Of a stretch of 33,831 nucleotides of DNA, positions 31,619-33,831 are shown one piece after another. The notes under the pieces were generated by a model. That model was not told the origin of the DNA and made no database searches. It saw only the letters and a program-made list of their open reading frames with translations. The position numbers and the translations under genes were made by a program. Position 1 is the stretch's first letter. Every line of letters starts with the position of its first letter. Source of the DNA: Propionibacterium sp. (lineage in GTDB: Bacteria > Actinomycetota > Actinomycetes > Propionibacteriales > Propionibacteriaceae); contig DURG01000401.1 in the NCBI GenBank assembly GCA_012837465.1, positions 1-33,831 of the forward strand, given 5' to 3'.

Positions 31619-33613
31619 GTGAACGTGATCTCGGCGGTGAAGCGCATGGTGGTGGGCCGACGGTTGTCCAACACCCAGATGGGGGAGACGTTGCTCCCCA
31701 AGCGCCTCGCCCTGCCCGTGTTCGCCTCCGACGCCCTCAGCTCCGTCGCCTACGCCCCGGACGAGATCCTCATCACCTTGTCCCTGGCCGGGATGGCGGG
31801 CTTCTTGTTCTCCTGGGAGATCGGACTCGCCGTCGCCGTGGTCGTGGCCGTCGTGGTGGCCTCCTACCGCCAGACCGTGCACGCCTACCCCAGTGGCGGC
31901 GGTGACTACGAGGTCGCGCGGGAGAACCTGGGCTCCAACGCCGGGCTCACCGTCGCCTCGGCGCTCATGGTCGACTACGTGCTCACCGTCGCGGTGTCGG
32001 TGTCGGCCGGGGTGATCAACGCCAAGGCCATGGCCCCGTTCCTCGCCGGCTACGAGGCGTGGACCGCCGTCGGCGTCATCGTCTTCCTCACCCTGGTGAA
32101 CCTGCGCGGCACCCGCGACTCCGGGGCGGCCTTCGCCATCCCGACCTATGTCTTCATGGTCTCCATGCTGTCGATGCTCGCCATCGGCCTGTTCCGCATC
32201 TTCGCAATGGGCCAGAACCTCCAGTCCGAGACCGCGGACCTCATCGTCGTGCGGCCCGATGGCGCGCAGGAGATCGCCGGCTGGGCCCTCGTGGCCATCC
32301 TCGCGCGCGCCTTCTCCTCCGGCTGCGCCGCGCTCACCGGCGTCGAGGCCATCAGCAACGGCGTGCCCTCCTTCAAGCCACCGAAGAGCCGCAACGCCGC
32401 CACCGTGCTCGCAATGCTGGGAGCCCTGGCCATCACCATGCTGGTGGGCATCATCCTGCTGGCCAACCTCACCAAGGTCCACCTCATCGATGAGTTGACC
32501 GGCACCCACTACGTCGACCAGGACGGCAACACCATCCACAGCGCCGCCACCACGGTGACCGGTCAGTTGGCGCGCGTCGTGTTCATGGACTGGTTCGAAC
32601 CCGGCTTCTACATCATGGTCACCGCGACCATGCTCATCCTCTTCCTGGCCGCGAACACGGCCTTCAACGGCTTCCCGTCGCTGGCCTCCATCCTGGCCAA
32701 GGACGGATACCTGCCGCGCCAACTCCACACGCGCGGGGACAGGCTGGCGTACTCCAACGGCATCGTGATGCTCTCGCTCGGCGCCATCGTGCTGGTGCTG
32801 GCGTTCAACGCCTCGGTGACCGCCCTGATCCAGCTCTACGTGGTGGGCGTGTTCATCTCCTTCACCCTCGGCCAGATGGGCATGGTGCGGCACTGGAGCA
32901 CCAAGTTGGGCACGGAGAACGACCCGATGGAGCGGCGCCGGATCGTGCGCAGCAGGCTGATCAACTTCGTCGGCGCCGTCCTCACCGGGGTCGTGCTGGT
33001 CGTGGTGCTCGTGTCCAAGTTCACCCACGGCGCCTACCTCGCCGTCGTGCTCATGGCCCTGATCTTCGTGGTCATGCTCGCCATCTCGAAGCACTACTCG
33101 GCCGTCGAGCGCGAACTCGCGCTCACCCCGGATTCAGACCGGGCACTGCCCAGCCGCGTGCGGGGCGTCATCCTCGTCCAGCGCGTGAACCTGCCCACCT
33201 CCAAGGCCATCGCCTTCGCGCGCGCCACCCGCCCGACCACCCTGACCGCGGTGACGGTCGCGGTCGACGACGACGAGGTCGACCAGGTCCTCGACGAGTG
33301 GGAGGCCGAGGACTTCGGGATCCCGCTGAAGGTGATCGCCTCGCCCTACCGCGAGATCACCGGGCCGTTCATCCGCTACGTGAGTCAACTGCGCACCGAG
33401 AACCCGCGCGATGTGGTCAGCGTCTACATCCCCGAGTACGTCGTGGGGCACTGGTGGGAACAACTGCTCCACAACCAGACGGCACTGCTCATCCGCACGC
33501 GGCTGCACTTCATGCAGAGCGTCATGGTGACCTCGGTGCCGTACCAACTGCGCAGCTCAGGCCGGCGCAAGGACCAGACCAAGAGGGTCTCGGAAGCGAG
33601 GGTTCGTCGATGA
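31619..33613 (+). CDS. KimA/YdaO-family potassium importer-like permease (APC superfamily)
   Basis: A 664-residue transporter: about 12 membrane helices (residues ~30-495) and a soluble C-terminal domain ending in HNQTALLIRTRLHF and VTSVPYQL, as in Bacillus subtilis KimA. Residues I recall as K+/proton ligands in KimA are all kept: Asp38 and Tyr45 (SDALSSVAY), Asp119, Thr123 and Ser127 (VDYVLTVAVS), Thr240 and Glu243 (LTGVEAIS), Tyr407. Databases may call it only an amino-acid permease; high-affinity K+ uptake is the better reading. The GTG at 31619 is chosen because the family starts there and a -35/-10 pair ends just before it. Divergent ceoB-ceoC encode RCK regulators. The stop overlaps the methyltransferase ATG. 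Confidence 0.85.
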   Translation: MNVISAVKRMVVGRRLSNTQMGETLLPKRLALPVFASDALSSVAYAPDEILITLSLAGMAGFLFSWEIGLAVAVVVAVVVASYRQTVHAYPSGGGDYEVARENLGSNAGLTVASALMVDYVLTVAVSVSAGVINAKAMAPFLAGYEAWTAVGVIVFLTLVNLRGTRDSGAAFAIPTYVFMVSMLSMLAIGLFRIFAMGQNLQSETADLIVVRPDGAQEIAGWALVAILARAFSSGCAALTGVEAISNGVPSFKPPKSRNAATVLAMLGALAITMLVGIILLANLTKVHLIDELTGTHYVDQDGNTIHSAATTVTGQLARVVFMDWFEPGFYIMVTATMLILFLAANTAFNGFPSLASILAKDGYLPRQLHTRGDRLAYSNGIVMLSLGAIVLVLAFNASVTALIQLYVVGVFISFTLGQMGMVRHWSTKLGTENDPMERRRIVRSRLINFVGAVLTGVVLVVVLVSKFTHGAYLAVVLMALIFVVMLAISKHYSAVERELALTPDSDRALPSRVRGVILVQRVNLPTSKAIAFARATRPTTLTAVTVAVDDDEVDQVLDEWEAEDFGIPLKVIASPYREITGPFIRYVSQLRTENPRDVVSVYIPEYVVGHWWEQLLHNQTALLIRTRLHFMQSVMVTSVPYQLRSSGRRKDQTKRVSEARVRR

Positions 33614-33831
33614 CGGCCGAGATGTTGCTGGAACGGGTCGCCCATGGCGGCCTGGTCGTTGGCCGGCTCGACGGCAAGGTGGTGTTCACCACCGGCGGGC
33701 TGCCGGGGGAGCGGGTGCTGGTCGAGGTCACCGACCGGGGTAGCCGCTTCGACCGGGCCCGCGTCGTCGAGGTGGTGGAGGCCGCGCCCGGCCGCGTCGA
33801 GCCGCCCTGCCCGATCGCCGGGCGCTGCGGC
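33610..33831 (+). CDS. TRAM-domain class I SAM-dependent RNA methyltransferase (5' part only)
   Basis: The first 74 codons of a TrmA/RlmD-like uracil methyltransferase; the rest lies past the right edge. The TRAM domain reads LLERVAHGGLVVGRLDGKVV, TTGGLPGERVLVEVTD and ARVVEVVEAAPGRVEPPCP. The last residues, CPIAGRCGG, are the start of the C-x5-C-x2-C iron-sulfur motif that precedes the catalytic domain. The ATG at 33610 overlaps the permease stop as ATGA. In mycobacteria the same permease-methyltransferase pair is recalled (Rv2690c-Rv2689c). The target base cannot be inferred from this fragment. Confidence 0.88.
   Translation, partial: MTAEMLLERVAHGGLVVGRLDGKVVFTTGGLPGERVLVEVTDRGSRFDRARVVEVVEAAPGRVEPPCPIAGRCG

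Overview
The window is GC-rich, densely packed bacterial DNA. Overlapping ATGA/GTGA start-stop junctions are common and many genes belong to actinobacterial families (SepH, AdnAB, DUF3107, DUF3710, DUF4193, DUF4235, DUF5998, paired CeoB/CeoC). A complete lactate-uptake and oxidation locus inside the core gene order suggests a Propionibacteriaceae-like actinobacterium. The phylum is clear; the family is inference.

Layout. 1-3407 (minus strand): a DEAD-box RNA helicase cut by the window edge, a DUF3107 protein, a PP2C phosphatase and a stand-alone LigD-type repair polymerase. 3470-10574 (plus): adnA-adnB-nudC, the double-strand-break resection helicase-nuclease followed by an NAD-capping/NADH pyrophosphatase Nudix enzyme, joined by 4-base overlaps. 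10561-12962: a small DUF7455 protein convergent with nudC, then divergent parE. 12963-13386: the only long non-coding stretch, filled with nested inverted repeats. 13387-18738: lctP-lutA-lutB-lutC on minus, with divergent FCD-GntR regulator lldR, two LldR-type operators and a strong sigma70-like promoter between them. 18759-22815 (minus): App1-type lipid phosphatase, parC and a beta-class carbonic anhydrase, apparently one transcript. 22854-26401 (plus): DUF5998, an AlkP-superfamily phosphodiesterase, a GT4 glycosyltransferase and thymidine kinase, all overlapping. 26405-30149: sepH, DUF4193, DUF4235, DUF3093-dut and DUF3710-OB-fold. 30152-33831: ceoB-ceoC (TrkA/RCK proteins) on minus, and divergently a KimA/YdaO-type potassium importer coupled to the start of a TRAM-domain RNA methyltransferase.

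How the genes relate. Much of the order (helicase-DUF3107-adnAB-nudC; dut-DUF3710-OB-fold-ceoBC-permease-methyltransferase) matches what I recall from Mycobacterium, so most of the window is conserved core. What departs from it: a LigD-Pol/PP2C pair placed back to back with adnAB; the lactate locus lying between parE and parC; a SepH missing its usual first ~50 residues; a potassium importer beside two RCK proteins with no Trk membrane subunit in view; and a cluster of palindromic repeats. Several first genes have no Shine-Dalgarno sequence but a TANNNT-like -10 element 6-8 nt before the start codon, the layout of leaderless mRNAs. I saw no tRNA, rRNA, CRISPR array, transposase, phage gene or classical riboswitch. 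I did not find a clearly new multi-gene defence or biosynthetic system; the best leads are the potassium module, the DUF5998-AlkP-GT4-TK operon and the repeat cluster.
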